Shown here one piece after another: positions 34,837-45,257 of a DNA stretch of 64,000 nt. Position 1 is the first letter of the stretch. Each line of letters starts with the position of its first letter. Position numbers and translations under genes: made by a program. The notes beneath the pieces are model-generated. The model worked only from the letters and a program-made list of their open reading frames with translations. It was not told the DNA's origin and did no database searches. Origin of the DNA: Umbilicaria muhlenbergii (lineage: Eukaryota; Ascomycota; Lecanoromycetes; Umbilicariales; Umbilicariaceae); contig KK106981.1 in the NCBI GenBank assembly GCA_000611775.1, forward strand, positions 124,001-188,000, written 5' to 3'.

Positions 34837-35820
34837 TGTTATTGTTGTTGTGGCTGTGGGGTGGATAGGTGGGGGGGATGGTTGGGGGTGGGGCTGAGGC
34901 GTCTGGTTAGGAGTCGGGGGTGAATGCAGATTAGACCTTTGAATAAGGGAGGATTCTGAGGATGAGGATGAGGATGAGGATGAGGATGAGGATGAGGATG
35001 AGGATGAGGATGTAGACGGAGGGGACGGCGTTTTAGTAGATGTAGAGGGTTGAGGTTCCGCCAGTATGGAAAGTTGGGGCTAATCAGCAGAAGGTGATTG
35101 GTCGCTGCGAATGCAGTGACTCAGCAAAACTGGGTCAAAGGGTCAATCATGCTTGTGTCACGGAATCCGAGTGGAGGTCAAAGGGGGTACACTCCATATC
35201 AAGACGATCTGCAGTGAAGGTTTGCTGCCGATTGCGGGGGATAAGGGTGGGGGCCTGAGTTGCCGAGGCTGTTTGCGACAGTGCTGGGTTGTGAGGGATT
35301 TTAGCCATTGATGGCCCGCGGACTCGTTGAGGAACGTGGCTTCGACGCAATCCCGTGCTGGAGCATGGCGACGTGATATGGCGATTGCAGGGCAAGCAAA
35401 CTTACCATTGATACTGGCCCCGTGAGGAGTTTCGAACCTTTGAAGGAGAGGGGGAATTTCGAGCTGTACAGAAGACGCACTACTGGATCCGCGTAAAAGA
35501 AAAGACACCCTTATCTTTTACTCGTAAATTGACACCTCTCAACCTCCTTAAAAATTCAGTCAGACACCTACTAAAATCCCTAATTACTCCCAAAGACAAC
35601 ATTCACAACAAGCGCTTCAGTGTTGGCTACACCGAAGCCCAACGTGTCGTTTCATGAGGACCCCTCTGGTTCCGTTTGCGAGGATTCATTACACCAGCGT
35701 GCGATCTTTATTTGAAAACGTTGAAGGTGTGAGTAAATCAGGTCAGCACGTAGAGAGAGAAATTTGTTTTAAGAAGAGCTGGAGCATTGCCATTGGATTG
35801 CAGTCAATGAGTGTGATATG
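34837..35820. other. Intergenic, with hexamer repeat
   Basis: About 1 kb. It contains the GAGGAT array at 34957-35011 upstream of the aldolase-like gene; the remainder has no recognisable gene. Confidence 0.5.
34957..35011 (+). repeat. Hexanucleotide microsatellite (GAGGAT)n
   Basis: About nine perfect tandem copies of GAGGAT, 120 bp upstream of the class II aldolase-like gene. Confidence 0.95.
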
Positions 35821-37080
35821 TCAGACCTGTCTTTCTGATTCACGCGTGCTGGTTATCCTGTGTTCGAAGATTGCTTCAACTTCCGCTAATGTGGGCCTCT
35901 CCTTGAGATCTGCATGAACGCAGCAGAGAGCAAGATCCTTCATTTCCTGTGGCAATGAATTGGTTGACTCTGTGAATGACGTGCGAGTACAGTCAAAGTT
36001 TTCAGTTGAAGGAAATCCCGACACAAGAAATCTTTCAGCGGGTCTGGCCCCCCAGATCATCCATAGGCTCCATCCTACACAAACTACCATTGCCTTGTCC
36101 TGAGCCTCGCATGGCCAATGGTCCAGGATCGAAAAGAGCCTTGGTACCGATGTAGTATCAGCCGGCTCGGTGTTGGTATACGAGTACTCTTTGCCGTCCG
36201 TTGAGATATTGATTGTATGACCGTGGTACACTTCAGGGACAGCGATCTAGCTGGTGCAGCCGTCTTCAGAGAAATCAGCAAGGACTAAACTTTGGTCCTC
36301 GTCCATAAGAAAATTGTCTGGCTTGATATCGACATATGTGAAGCTGCACTGGTAGAGAAGGTGGCCAAGAACTTCAGCTATCTGTGCAGACCATTTGCAC
36401 AGGACTTCAATGCTTAATCGACCCCGCTTGTTGATGGCCTAATCTCGAACGTTCCCATTCGGATAATATGTCAGTAAGTACCCAATAATCCGGTCATCCT
36501 CTGTCGAAATAGCCACTAGGGCTACTGGAGGGCCAATGATAGAACGATGCTTTGGTAGAGAATTGAGGGTATCGACTTCTGAAAAAACCTCGTCGGCGCT
36601 CGCACCTTCCGTGAAACCTTTCGCAATGTAAAGTTGGTGCTTGAAAACGACCAGTGAAGTTTGATATGTCATTGAACAAGGTGTGTTAGGAGCATTGCTG
36701 AGTTCAGACATGAGGATCACAGGTGTACAGGAGCCCAGGAGTCAACCTTCCCGGTCTTAAGAATATTATTCATCCTGGGCAGAAACGACAGCAGGCCGGG
36801 GTGAAAGTCGCTCACGCACTTCAATGTCATCTCTGTCACTGGTAAAGAGACAGCGGCCAAACCCAGCTCCCAGCGGATACTGCGTCTCGCACTCCCGAAC
36901 AATACGTTGAAGAAGTGACCACTGCTCACCAGAGGTAGCGTTCAAACTTTGCCACCGATCAAAGATGCCACTCAGTGCTACAATGATAGGGCGCAGCGTG
37001 CCAGGAGCAGATTCGATGGTAAGCGCAAGGCCTTGGTTGTGGTCGCGTTTTGAGAAGAGGATGAGCTTCCAAGGAGTCAT
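35821..37080 (-). pseudogene. Protein-kinase-like gene, decayed
   Basis: Segments of a fungal protein-kinase-like family appear in order on the minus strand: an N-terminal domain from the ATG at 37080 (PWKLILFSKRDHNQGLALTI, RPIIVALSGIFDRWQSLNA), then SELSNAPNTPCSMTYQTSLV and LYIAKGFTEG, the ATP-lobe and hinge text DDRIIGYLLTYYPNGNVRD, the catalytic loop YVDIKPDNFLMDE, and ADFSEDG in place of DFG. The C-lobe follows up to a stop at 35821. In-frame TAG codons at 36439-36441 and 36247-36249 interrupt the kinase domain and no plausible intron removes them. The link between the N-terminal domain and the kinase lobe also needs an unseen splice. Both TAGs could derive from CAG by C-to-T change, consistent with RIP-like mutation. 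It is probably non-functional. Confidence 0.65.
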
Positions 37081-38101
37081 GTTCACAGCCAGTCATGATA
37101 GCACTTGTGTTCGAAGTAGCTTGGAGGGACTTGCACCTTGGAGCGGCAGAAAGGTCGGAGGTGAGCTGATCAACGGGCAGACAAGACCAAGAGTGTGATG
37201 AAGCTACGAGTAAAGGCGGAAAATTTCTGTGACAGTTGCCTCCTCTGCCCTGCAGCCTGCAAGTTATCCATGGGAACAGAGATAAAATAAGATAAAGCTT
37301 CCTTATTTTAGTGACGGTACCTAGCCATGTGCTGACTAGATTCATACAGGAAATAGTTTAGATGCATATCTTTTTGAGAAGCGCGTCTTTTACAAACTTG
37401 CAGCGTCATCTGACTTTTGAGCTTGAGTGGCTCTGGGACCTGGAGGTGGCGGATAGGACACGATGAACGCTTGTGTAATAGACTATTGAATGCAGTCACA
37501 ATTACGTACCTGTTGCGTCAAGGCGACGCAATAGTCACCTAAATCTAGTTCGCAGATCTTGTCCGACGATTTTCCCTCGAAGGGTTTCGAGTTTGCGTTG
37601 GCTGGAGTGTTTCTAAGAGATAATAGCACTGATGCGTTACTGCTAAAAGCTTTAGAATTTCTGATAGCTTGCACAGCTCACAAATAGGACCTATTAGAAC
37701 TGATAAGTCTAGGATGTCGTACAAGAATCTGTGTCGCGGTCGAGAGGCAGCCGGATCCAGGCTTCGGCGCTGCTGTAAGTGGCCTTTTCACCCAAATGTA
37801 TTATTGGTAGCTAGACTCAATATAAATTGACTGAAATGAACGTAAAGAATAGAGTAGTCTCATAGACTTAGGGCCTGCTAAACACACCCCATATTCGGCC
37901 TCCTCGGGGCTCGCCTACGCTGACTGTGCGCATATAGAACGGCCTGAGCGCCTATAGGGTGGTCACTGAAGTAGCAAAAGTGACTGAAGAACCTGCATGG
38001 CCGGGGTGAACGAACCGCTCTCTGCATGCAAGTCCTCATATCAACTCTAACTCCATCACGCAAACGGGTGTTCTGAGAACCATACCTTACCCTACTCCAG
38101 A
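37081..38101. other. Intergenic, no gene seen
   Basis: About 1 kb, AT-richer than average, between the kinase-like relic and the Clr5 gene. Nothing with family character. Confidence 0.5.
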
Positions 38102-40069
38102 TCATTGGGGCAGGCTAAAGTATCTATCCAAGGTGCTTAGCGGTGGTAAACTGAGACCCTCCTGAAGTGGAGTATAGTGATTAGCCAAATTAGGTACCAC
38201 CGGTAAATTGCAGTAGGGTGCTTGGAACTCTGGCGCAGACATCATTTCAGTATCAGACCAGTGATCCTCCAAGGGCGGACTTTCGTTGAATGACAATTCT
38301 TCATCAGAGTCTCGTGTAAGTAATTCTTCCCTTCTGCAGTGCGGTTTATGATAGGGAAGGTCCACGACGTTCATTACCACTTCGGGCGGAAAAGGCTCGA
38401 ACGACTCGCCCTGATATGACTTTGCTATGTCATCCCATTCGCCTTCGGAGCCTTTGTTTCGACTGCACCCAATAATCCAAATCGTCTTCGGAAAATTCTC
38501 TCGACTGCCCGCAACCATCACATCTGTGAGATGTAGGTCGATGAGACCATCCGTGAAACAGGTAAGCAATCTTACTCCAGTTGTAGCGTAGAGTACCGTC
38601 TTTTGTGGTATGATGAGTGGCATAATCGTTCCAGTCCCGACACATGTACCGTGTTTCGATACTAGACAAGGGTAATATGATTTTGATGGCCGCTCTGGCG
38701 TCGATGCAATCGAATATCAGAAAGCCGTCATCACAGCAGCTGCAACTTTGGGTACTCTGACTAGGATCGAGCCCAAGAGAGACCCTAAGGATACGTCTTG
38801 TGATGGGAAAGTCTATGTAAAATGTGACCAGAAGACTGCCGATATCCATCTGAGGATATGATAGTGACACGTCTCCGAATAAATGATCTGCTAATCCCTT
38901 GACGTTGAAGCCTTCACCATCATTCATTAGAAGCCAGTCATCAAGCCAATGCCCAGTATCTTGACCGCCGAGTCGGAGCAACGCCTGGCAGAACCCTTGG
39001 TGTTTTACGTGCCATGAATGAAATCCCATGACTTTCTTGTCAACGCCACCATGGTTCGATACCACATGCCAAAATCGAGGCGCAGCTGAGTGAAACGATA
39101 TAGGGAGAGGTAAAGTATAATCAGGGAGAGTCTTCACCATACGGATCATAATATAAAGAGGCGCGGCCATATTGTGGGCCTGCCAGAGCAACTGATGTGC
39201 CTTATCCCCAATAGCAAAGCGGCCTTTGCAAGCTATTCCTTCTGTACCCGATTGATGACAGTGCTGTTTAAATTTCATGCCCTGTGTGAACCTCAACTTC
39301 TGGATACGTACATCAACGGTTGTGATAGGCTCCGCTGTTCGATCATAGTCCAGGATGCAGGCAGTGAATGATTGAATGTCAACGCTGACAGGAAAAGAGG
39401 CAGGAATGATGTTGCTTCTCATGAGGGGGCTTCGATCAGTGGCAGGAAACGCAAGCTCCAAAGATTGCATTACCGGAGTATAATACGCAATGCCAACTGG
39501 TGTAGCTATTCGTAACCATTAGCACCTAGGTAATACTTCATGAGACCATCGGGATACTCACGCTCAGATGGCGACACCCTTTCATCTGTGCTTGTGACTG
39601 CCCTTTTTCTGAAACGATCCAAACGTTCTTCATCCAGGTTTTGCCCTCGAAGAATAAACACCGTATCGCAGCCTTTCTCACGCTTGCGTTTCTTCTGCTT
39701 TGCCAACAAAATCTTCATCTCAGAAGCTTTGAGATTCTTCTCCAGGCCCCATTGCTTGATTTTGGACTTGAATTGGCGTATACTAGAGGTTCAAGAATTA
39801 GGTCAAGAACGCAAATACAAGAAAGCAGCATGCTCTTACCCAACTCGAAAACCACGTTCTCTCCCAAGGATCTGCAGGGAATCTTGATGATTTTGTTCAC
39901 TGACGAGCTGCGTAATAAATGCTTTCTGGGCCTCCCAGTCTTTTTCTGTGTGTCGCTGGCGCCGCTGACTCGTAATAGCGATAGTTTCGTAATTAGCTAT
40001 CATACTACTTGTGGGTGGTAGAGCTTGTTGCATATTCGACGCCGCTAACAGCTGCCTGTTCCCCTGCAT
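38102..40069 (-). CDS. Clr5-domain protein of unknown function
   Basis: Four exons give 600 aa: 40069-39840, 39782-39562, 39505-38576 and 38523-38102; all introns (57, 56 and 52 nt) keep frame. The N-terminal half of exon 1 is Gln/Ala-rich. The Clr5 domain spans roughly residues 38-105, with KDWEAQKAFITQLVSEQ, GFRVGIRQFKSKIKQWGLEK and NLKASEMKILLAKQKKRKR. Clr5 was named for a fission-yeast protein needed for heterochromatic silencing, and the domain resembles a Myb-like DNA-binding unit. It is followed by VIFILRG-type text and a long globular part (FHSWHVKHQGFCQALLRLGG, YIDFPITRRILRVSLGL) seen in many Pezizomycotina Clr5 proteins. The C-terminus is acidic (RDSDEELSFNESPPLEDHWS). A regulatory role is inferred. 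Confidence 0.82.
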
Positions 40070-40404
40070 TGTTTTGAAAATTTACGACAGTCTGGAAAGC
40101 TAGCCTTAAATTCCCAAAGATTGCTCGAGAACTGGGATCATGACCAGTAGTCTTGAGAACGCAAGGGTAGTCTTCCAAAGGTCATACGGAAGCGGAAGCA
40201 GGCTCAAGATGCCGGAGATAAGTTATGAGGAGTGGTAGTGTCATAACATGCTAGCTTGAGGGGATTAGATGTCAAGGGTTGCATAGATCGAGCAGCCGGA
40301 TATTGCGCTTCAAAAGAGAAACGATATCGGACTGTGTAGCCCTACCGACCGAGGACCATCAGTAAGACTCGCTGAGCACTGGACGAGAATTACCATGCAA
40401 TGTA
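40070..40404. other. Upstream region of the Clr5 gene, up to the transposon
   Basis: 335 bp that probably hold the Clr5 promoter. The transposon begins directly after it, 335 bp from the Clr5 start. Confidence 0.5.
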
Positions 40405-40433
40405 CGGAGCCGTACACCATAAGTCTTGACTCG
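40405..40433 (+). repeat. Left terminal inverted repeat of the Tc1-type element
   Basis: 29 bp identical to the reverse complement of 42570-42598, preceded by TA. Confidence 0.95.
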
Positions 40434-40653
40434 TTGGCATTGTAGCACTACTGCATGCGCCATGCAGGTCGGGTGCAGGGGGGGTTACAGGGGTTAGGGC
40501 AGGGGTGTGAATTTCCGCCCAATCTTGATATATTGCGGAAGAAGCGGTTATAGAGCGCAAGAAAGGCGGCTATAGACTGAAGAAAGGAGGGGATATATTT
40601 CTTTAGTTGTCTTCATAGCTGATTAGTTAGAATAGTTCATAATAATCATCATT

Positions 40654-42222
40654 ATGGTGGCCAAATCGCATGATACAGGGACCAGAATTCAAGCTCTGGC
40701 TTTAGCAGAGTATGGTGCTCCTACAGCAATTGTGGCCGACGTAACTGGCTTATCTGCACGGTCAATAAATCGCCTAAAGCAGACTGCTCGACAGCGTGGG
40801 TTTGAACCAGAGAAATCAAAGGTTATACTCACCAAATATGTGGAGGACGCCCCTCGATCTGGACGCCCTAAGAAAATAACCCCAGAGCAGGAGGAGGACG
40901 TTGTCAAGAGGGTTAAAAAGGACCGTTATGGCAGGGAGATGTCTAGTGCTGAATTGGGTGCTGTATTCAAGCTTTCTCCCATGTCAGTGCTTCGAATTCT
41001 TCATAAAAGCAGGCTTCACAAACGAAAGCTGACCTGGAAGCCCGGTTTGACGCAAGACATGCGAAACCACCGCCTTGCTTTCACTGAAGCTCACAAAGAC
41101 TGGACCATAGAGGACTGGAAACGAGTCATATGGAGTGATGAAACCAGCGTTATACTGAATCATCGACGGGGGGGGTGTTAGGGTTTGGCGTACTGTTGAG
41201 GAACGGTATGACCGGACTTGCATTTGACGGCGGTGGAAGGGAGCCTCTGAATTCATGTGGTGGTCCTGCTTCTCATATGACAAGAAAGGGCCCTTTCATA
41301 TATGGCAGCCAGAGACAGCCGCTGAGAAGAAGTTTGCCAACAAAGAAATAGAGAAAATGAATAGAGCGCTGGAACCAAAGGCCAAAGAAGACTGGGAGAT
41401 TGCAACAGCCATGAGAAGAATGAATTTGACCCGCCCTGGAAAGCCTCCTGGACGAGCTCCTACCTGGAAGTTCAATGAGGCAAATGGAGCAGTTGTACGG
41501 AAGAAAGGAAAGGGGGGTATTGACTGGTGGCGGTATCAGCAGCATATTCTTAAGGACAAGCTCATACCTTTTGCTCAAAGATGTGCCCGAAGTCGCCCTG
41601 ATACTCTCGTTCAAGAAGATGGAGCCCCTAGCCACATGTCCAAACACCAGCGACAAATCTTTATGGATGCTGGAGTCCTCCGCCTGATATGGCCAGGCAA
41701 TTCTCCAGACCTTAATCCCATTGAGCCCTGCTGGCCCTGGATGAAGCGTCGAACCACCAAGAAAGGAGCTCCCCGTAACCGTATTACCGCTAGTAAGGCG
41801 TGGACGAAAGCCTGGAGAGACCTTGAGCAATGGCGAATTCAGCGCTGGATCGAACGAATTCCTAGGCATATTCAGCGAACTATTGAGCTGGAGGGTGGCA
41901 ATGAGTATCAGGAGGGCCGTGTGGATGGAGACTCTCGCCCTCGAAAGACCAATTGACGACGGACCAAGGCTCCAGATTCTGCTGGACAAGCCAGTCAAAA
42001 CCCTGAGCCAGTTGAGGCTACTCCTTCTCCTCCTTCTCCTTCACCTTCTCCTTCATCTCCTCCTTCCTCTTCTCCGCCTCCTCCTCCTTCATCAGAGCCA
42101 CAATCACCCTCTCCTCCACGACGAAGACGAGTTCCTAGAGCCAGAGCAGCGCCAGCAACAGCAACAAGGGCTCAGGCCCGCAAGGGTGGTCGTCCACGTG
42201 GGGGCAGTGAGGTCCTGAACTA
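40654..42222 (+). pseudogene. Tc1-type transposase (DD34E), frame broken
   Basis: The N-terminal helix-turn-helix (ALAEYGAPTAIVADVTGLSA, SINRLKQTARQRGF) and second HTH (SSAELGAVFKLSPMSVLRIL) bind the ends. The catalytic triad is present: D in VIWSDETS, D in LVQEDGAPSH and E in NSPDLNPIE, with 34 residues between the last two (DD34E, Tc1 type). The frame shifts by one base at the G-run around 41167-41175, between HRRGG and VRVWRTVEERYD. A TGA at 41954-41956 ends the second part (PRKTN). The same frame stays open beyond it through a Pro/Ser-rich then Arg/Ala-rich tail to a TAA at 42220-42222, so the TGA probably replaced a CGA, as RIP would do. The G-run shift could instead be a consensus error. 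Confidence 0.88.
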
Positions 42223-42569
42223 ATTTTGGCAGAACTTCGTTGCCTGGGGCCTACCCAGAATTTTGGAGGGGGGGAGGGCCATGATGATGGTGACAGCGGC
42301 GTTGACGAGCCAGCTGTTATGAGGGCGGCGGCGGCGGCGAGGCAGTGAGGCGGCGGCAGGGAGGCGGCGGCAGTAAGGCTTGAGTTCATAATCCCTATAG
42401 GCGTGTTAGCATGCTTAGAATACGTTGAATTGACTCACCAATTCGATAACAAAAAGCAGTTCGATTTTCACGATTTTGAAAGAATTACTTTATTAGGCAT
42501 AGCGTAGGCAGCAGGGGGCTATGCATGCACCAGGGCATGCATGCAAGGTGGTGCATACATGCCAAGGCG

Positions 42570-42598
42570 CGAGTCAAGACTTATGGTGTACGGCTCCG
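42570..42598 (-). repeat. Right terminal inverted repeat of the Tc1-type element
   Basis: 29 bp identical to the reverse complement of 40405-40433, followed by TA. Confidence 0.95.
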
Positions 42599-44465
42599 TA
42601 AGGGCTCTGACATCCTGGCCTGCCTGGCAATAACGAATAGGAATAGCAATGCCAAATGGGAGTGCGGCCTGAAGTGAAGTGCGGCCAATTGGCGAATTGA
42701 TCCTTAGAGGGTCCAATTAGCGTTTTAAGGTATTGACCCGAACGCTAATGTGGTGGAAAGGCTCATGCATATCGCCTAGGATTACCATTGGGTCACTGGC
42801 TGCTAGCATGACGCCCAGGCATCTTCAATGAAAGGACCATCGGCTTCCCCTACCTCTCTTAATCTCTCTGCTACTCTCGCACCTCCTCTTGGGATTATAT
42901 ACAGCCATCCAATGATCCCAATTCGTATGCTTTCGCCTGGTAGTATAGGCGATTGACAAGCTTGGATCCAAGTGCATTCCTCGAGATTTTCAGGCTTGCA
43001 GCATGTCCACGATATCATCGGCCTTGACTGTTTCTTCTTTTCCCGTAATCCCTTTCAAGCACTCGGAAGCGTGCCAACCCCCAAGTTTTCCATCTCGCTG
43101 TACAAATCGCACCAAGCTCCAGCAAGAAATAGAATCACGGAGGCGCAAAGTCATTGGGGAAAGTTCCTCAGCAGCATCTGTGTCATATTTCTCTACGTGC
43201 TAAAACGGCATATTCAATGATGGTGAGGGCCTTGACAGTCTTGTTGGCAGAATGTAAAAGTTAACAGAGTTGCATACCGCGAGATCCTTGAAGGATGCCT
43301 GGGGCCTTAGCTCCCTTGTCTAGGACCCCGCAAGCGCTGCGCGTACTATGGAATATATAAAGAAGCTCATCTTCCCTCCATATTTTACTATTGCTTACTA
43401 CTGTGGAACTCCTCTTCACCGAGAATTCTCACCGTCTCACTGGCTCGCTTCTCACACCCTTTTGGGTCTCAACTATTCGCAACTACACCGTCAGCCTCGG
43501 TTATCGCGATCGGTATGCTCCACACCCACAGCTTTGCCTTGCTGGGATCATCGCCTCTCCCCCCTGTTTTGAAGGAGCCACGACTTCGGCCCACTCGCCC
43601 CGTTTTGCCCTCTTTTGCCCTCTTTCGCCCTCTTCGCCTTCTTCCCCATCTTCGCCCTTCTCGCCCGCTTTGTCTATTTTGTCTTTTTTGTCTTATTCGA
43701 TGCGGAGACTGCTTTTCATTGGCTTTAGCTCTTCCAGGGTTGTACCACTTATGTCGTCACGAGCGTTTGGTGTCATGGAGCCATACTCGAACTGGTTGCT
43801 TCTCTGGTTTATGGGCTGAGATCAATTGTCCTCTCCTCTTCCATTCTTTGGACAGCCTGAGAGATACCTCGCTTCCGAACCATGGCCTTGCCCTGTCCGG
43901 ACACTATTGTTCTTGCTTTAATCGACCTTGAATACCATTGGAGCTTTTCAGTGGGAGTGTCAGCCCGCAGAACCTGAGGCAAGCAGCACTCGAGGCAGTT
44001 TGTGAAACCCAGAATGACCTTCAAAGCCTTGCAACCCTCATGGACCGAGCTTGTTAGGATCGAAGCAGCTTCAGTGGTTCTTTCGTTGGCTCCATGCTTT
44101 CTCTTCGAGCTGGTTAGAGCGCCCGTTTAACGGCCTTTGAATTGACTGACGGGTACGCTCTCTCGAAGAGTCGATGAACGAACAGGTGCGGGTTTGCCGA
44201 AGGACTTGGTTCGGGTGAGAATATTTGCGTTCAAGCTAGTGCGTGCAGCTTCCGCTGAGACCATTGCGCGTGGCGATGAAATCAACCCTGATATCTACGG
44301 AATGATTTCGCCCTTAATGACTTCGCCCTCCACCATTTCAATCTCGGCTGCTCGGAATTTCGGCCCCTCATGTGGATTTCTAGCTAACAAACACCTCGCC
44401 GCTCCCTGCAATACTCTTTACAATTACGCTTTTTCTTCTGTCCAAGACCACCACCAACATACACG
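42599..44465. other. Gene-poor stretch with one possible gene relic
   Basis: Between the transposon and the C2H2 gene. Contains the possible relic at 42803-43211 and a C/T-rich CCCTCTTCGCC-like low-complexity run at about 43595-43690. Other open frames here lack family character. Confidence 0.5.
42803..43211 (-). pseudogene. Possible gene relic, unrecognised
   Basis: Two overlapping minus-strand frames read like protein in turn: SPMTLRLRDSISCWSLVRFV with LGGWHASECLKGITGKEETV, then ENLEECTWIQACQSPILPGE with IGIIGWLYIIPRGGARVAER. The first frame has a TAG four codons after the possible ATG at 43209-43211, and the second frame takes over near 43000. This looks like the end of a decayed fungal gene, but I cannot name the family. 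Confidence 0.3.
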
Positions 44466-44627
44466 ATGTCGTCGGACCCCATGCAAGTTTATGACGAAAA
44501 TGAGCTTAATTGCACTCGATCCCCGGAAACAAATAGCTCAGGCTACGGCACGAATATGCTCCAGCGCCAGACGATTAAACCTCAAGGAATTCCTTTCCGT
44601 CCTCTGATCAGCACTTAAGAAAATGAC

Positions 44628-45257
44628 ATGATCACCACTGTTTCCTTCTATACGACGAGCCCGTATCACACCTCTGGGAATGAACAATACCACGACCAGA
44701 CTCCGATTGCCTTCTTCAACGACTACAGGCAGGCTACCTACCCTCAGTATGGGTCGAACGTTCTGTCCGATACGACCGGTGGCTTTCAGACCAATCAGCA
44801 GAGCCACCACCAGGTCAATTATGACACTCGTCATCAAGTCTACCAAGCGCCAAATATCCTGTATCCCACGCAGCATAACGCCTACCAAAATGCCAGTGAA
44901 TATCAGACGGCCACGTACATGGGCTTCAATAGTGATGCTCTCGCCGAGCCGGAGACATCCTCCAACGATTCACTTCTTGGCAACCCTATGTGCATACCCG
45001 TTGGTTCACCAACTAGCACGCCCATCGGCACATCCTCCACTACCATTGGTTCACTTGTACCAAGTAACAAGCCCTACGTATGCGTCTACAACTGCGGCAA
45101 GGCGTTTGACCGGAAAGGAGACATGAAACGCCATGCTCAGTCGCATGAGCCTCCAAAATTCTGGTGTCTGCAGGAGGGTTGCAAACATAGTTTGAAAGGG
45201 TTTTACCGTAAGGACAAGTTGACGGCGCATTTGCGGACACATGGGATATATTTGTGA
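44628..45257 (+). CDS. C2H2 zinc-finger protein, possibly N-terminally truncated
   Basis: A 209-aa frame. The first 140 residues are Gln/Tyr/Asn/Ser-rich (a style common in fungal transcription-factor activation regions). Two C-terminal C2H2 fingers follow: CVYNCGKAFDRKGDMKRHAQ..H (C-x3-C-x12-H-x3-H) and CLQEGCKHSLKGFYRKDKLT..H (C-x4-C, H-x3-H). The protein ends four residues after the last His. The same frame is open upstream from an ATG at 44466 (MSSDPMQVYDENELNCTRSP) except for one TAA at 44616-44618, where CAA would be expected. So the gene either starts at 44628 as annotated, or it is a 264-residue gene with an early stop, perhaps by C-to-T mutation. DNA-binding regulator is inferred. 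Confidence 0.65.
   Translation: MITTVSFYTTSPYHTSGNEQYHDQTPIAFFNDYRQATYPQYGSNVLSDTTGGFQTNQQSHHQVNYDTRHQVYQAPNILYPTQHNAYQNASEYQTATYMGFNSDALAEPETSSNDSLLGNPMCIPVGSPTSTPIGTSSTTIGSLVPSNKPYVCVYNCGKAFDRKGDMKRHAQSHEPPKFWCLQEGCKHSLKGFYRKDKLTAHLRTHGIYL

Larger units (their letters stand above)
40405..42598 (+). mobile_element. Tc1/mariner-type DNA transposon (2194 bp)
   Basis: The ends are perfect 29-bp inverted repeats (40405-40433 and 42570-42598) starting CGGAGCCGTACACC. Each is flanked by TA (40403-40404 and 42599-42600), the target duplication of Tc1/mariner elements. Inside is a Tc1-type transposase gene on the plus strand, damaged by at least two changes. The inner parts of the ends share TTGGCAT- and GCATGC-rich text. 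Perfect terminal repeats suggest a fairly recent insertion, while the transposase damage suggests that this copy is no longer autonomous. Confidence 0.93.

Noticed and set aside
40405-42598. Possibility that the element is an LTR or virus-like element
   Set aside because: Inverted rather than direct ends, TA flanks and a DD34E Tc1 transposase make it a plain DNA transposon; no reverse transcriptase, capsid or integrase text is seen anywhere in the window.
43391-43819. 142-residue plus-strand frame rich in Ser/Pro
   Set aside because: Runs through a C/T microsatellite-like stretch and has no recognisable fold.
44095-44165. GCTGGTTAGAGCGCCCG resembling a tRNA D-arm
   Set aside because: No matching acceptor stem, anticodon stem or TTCGA arm within tRNA length.
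44194-44607. 137-residue plus-strand frame before the C2H2 gene
   Set aside because: Its second half is out of frame with the more protein-like MSSDPMQVYDENEL reading, which continues into the zinc-finger frame.
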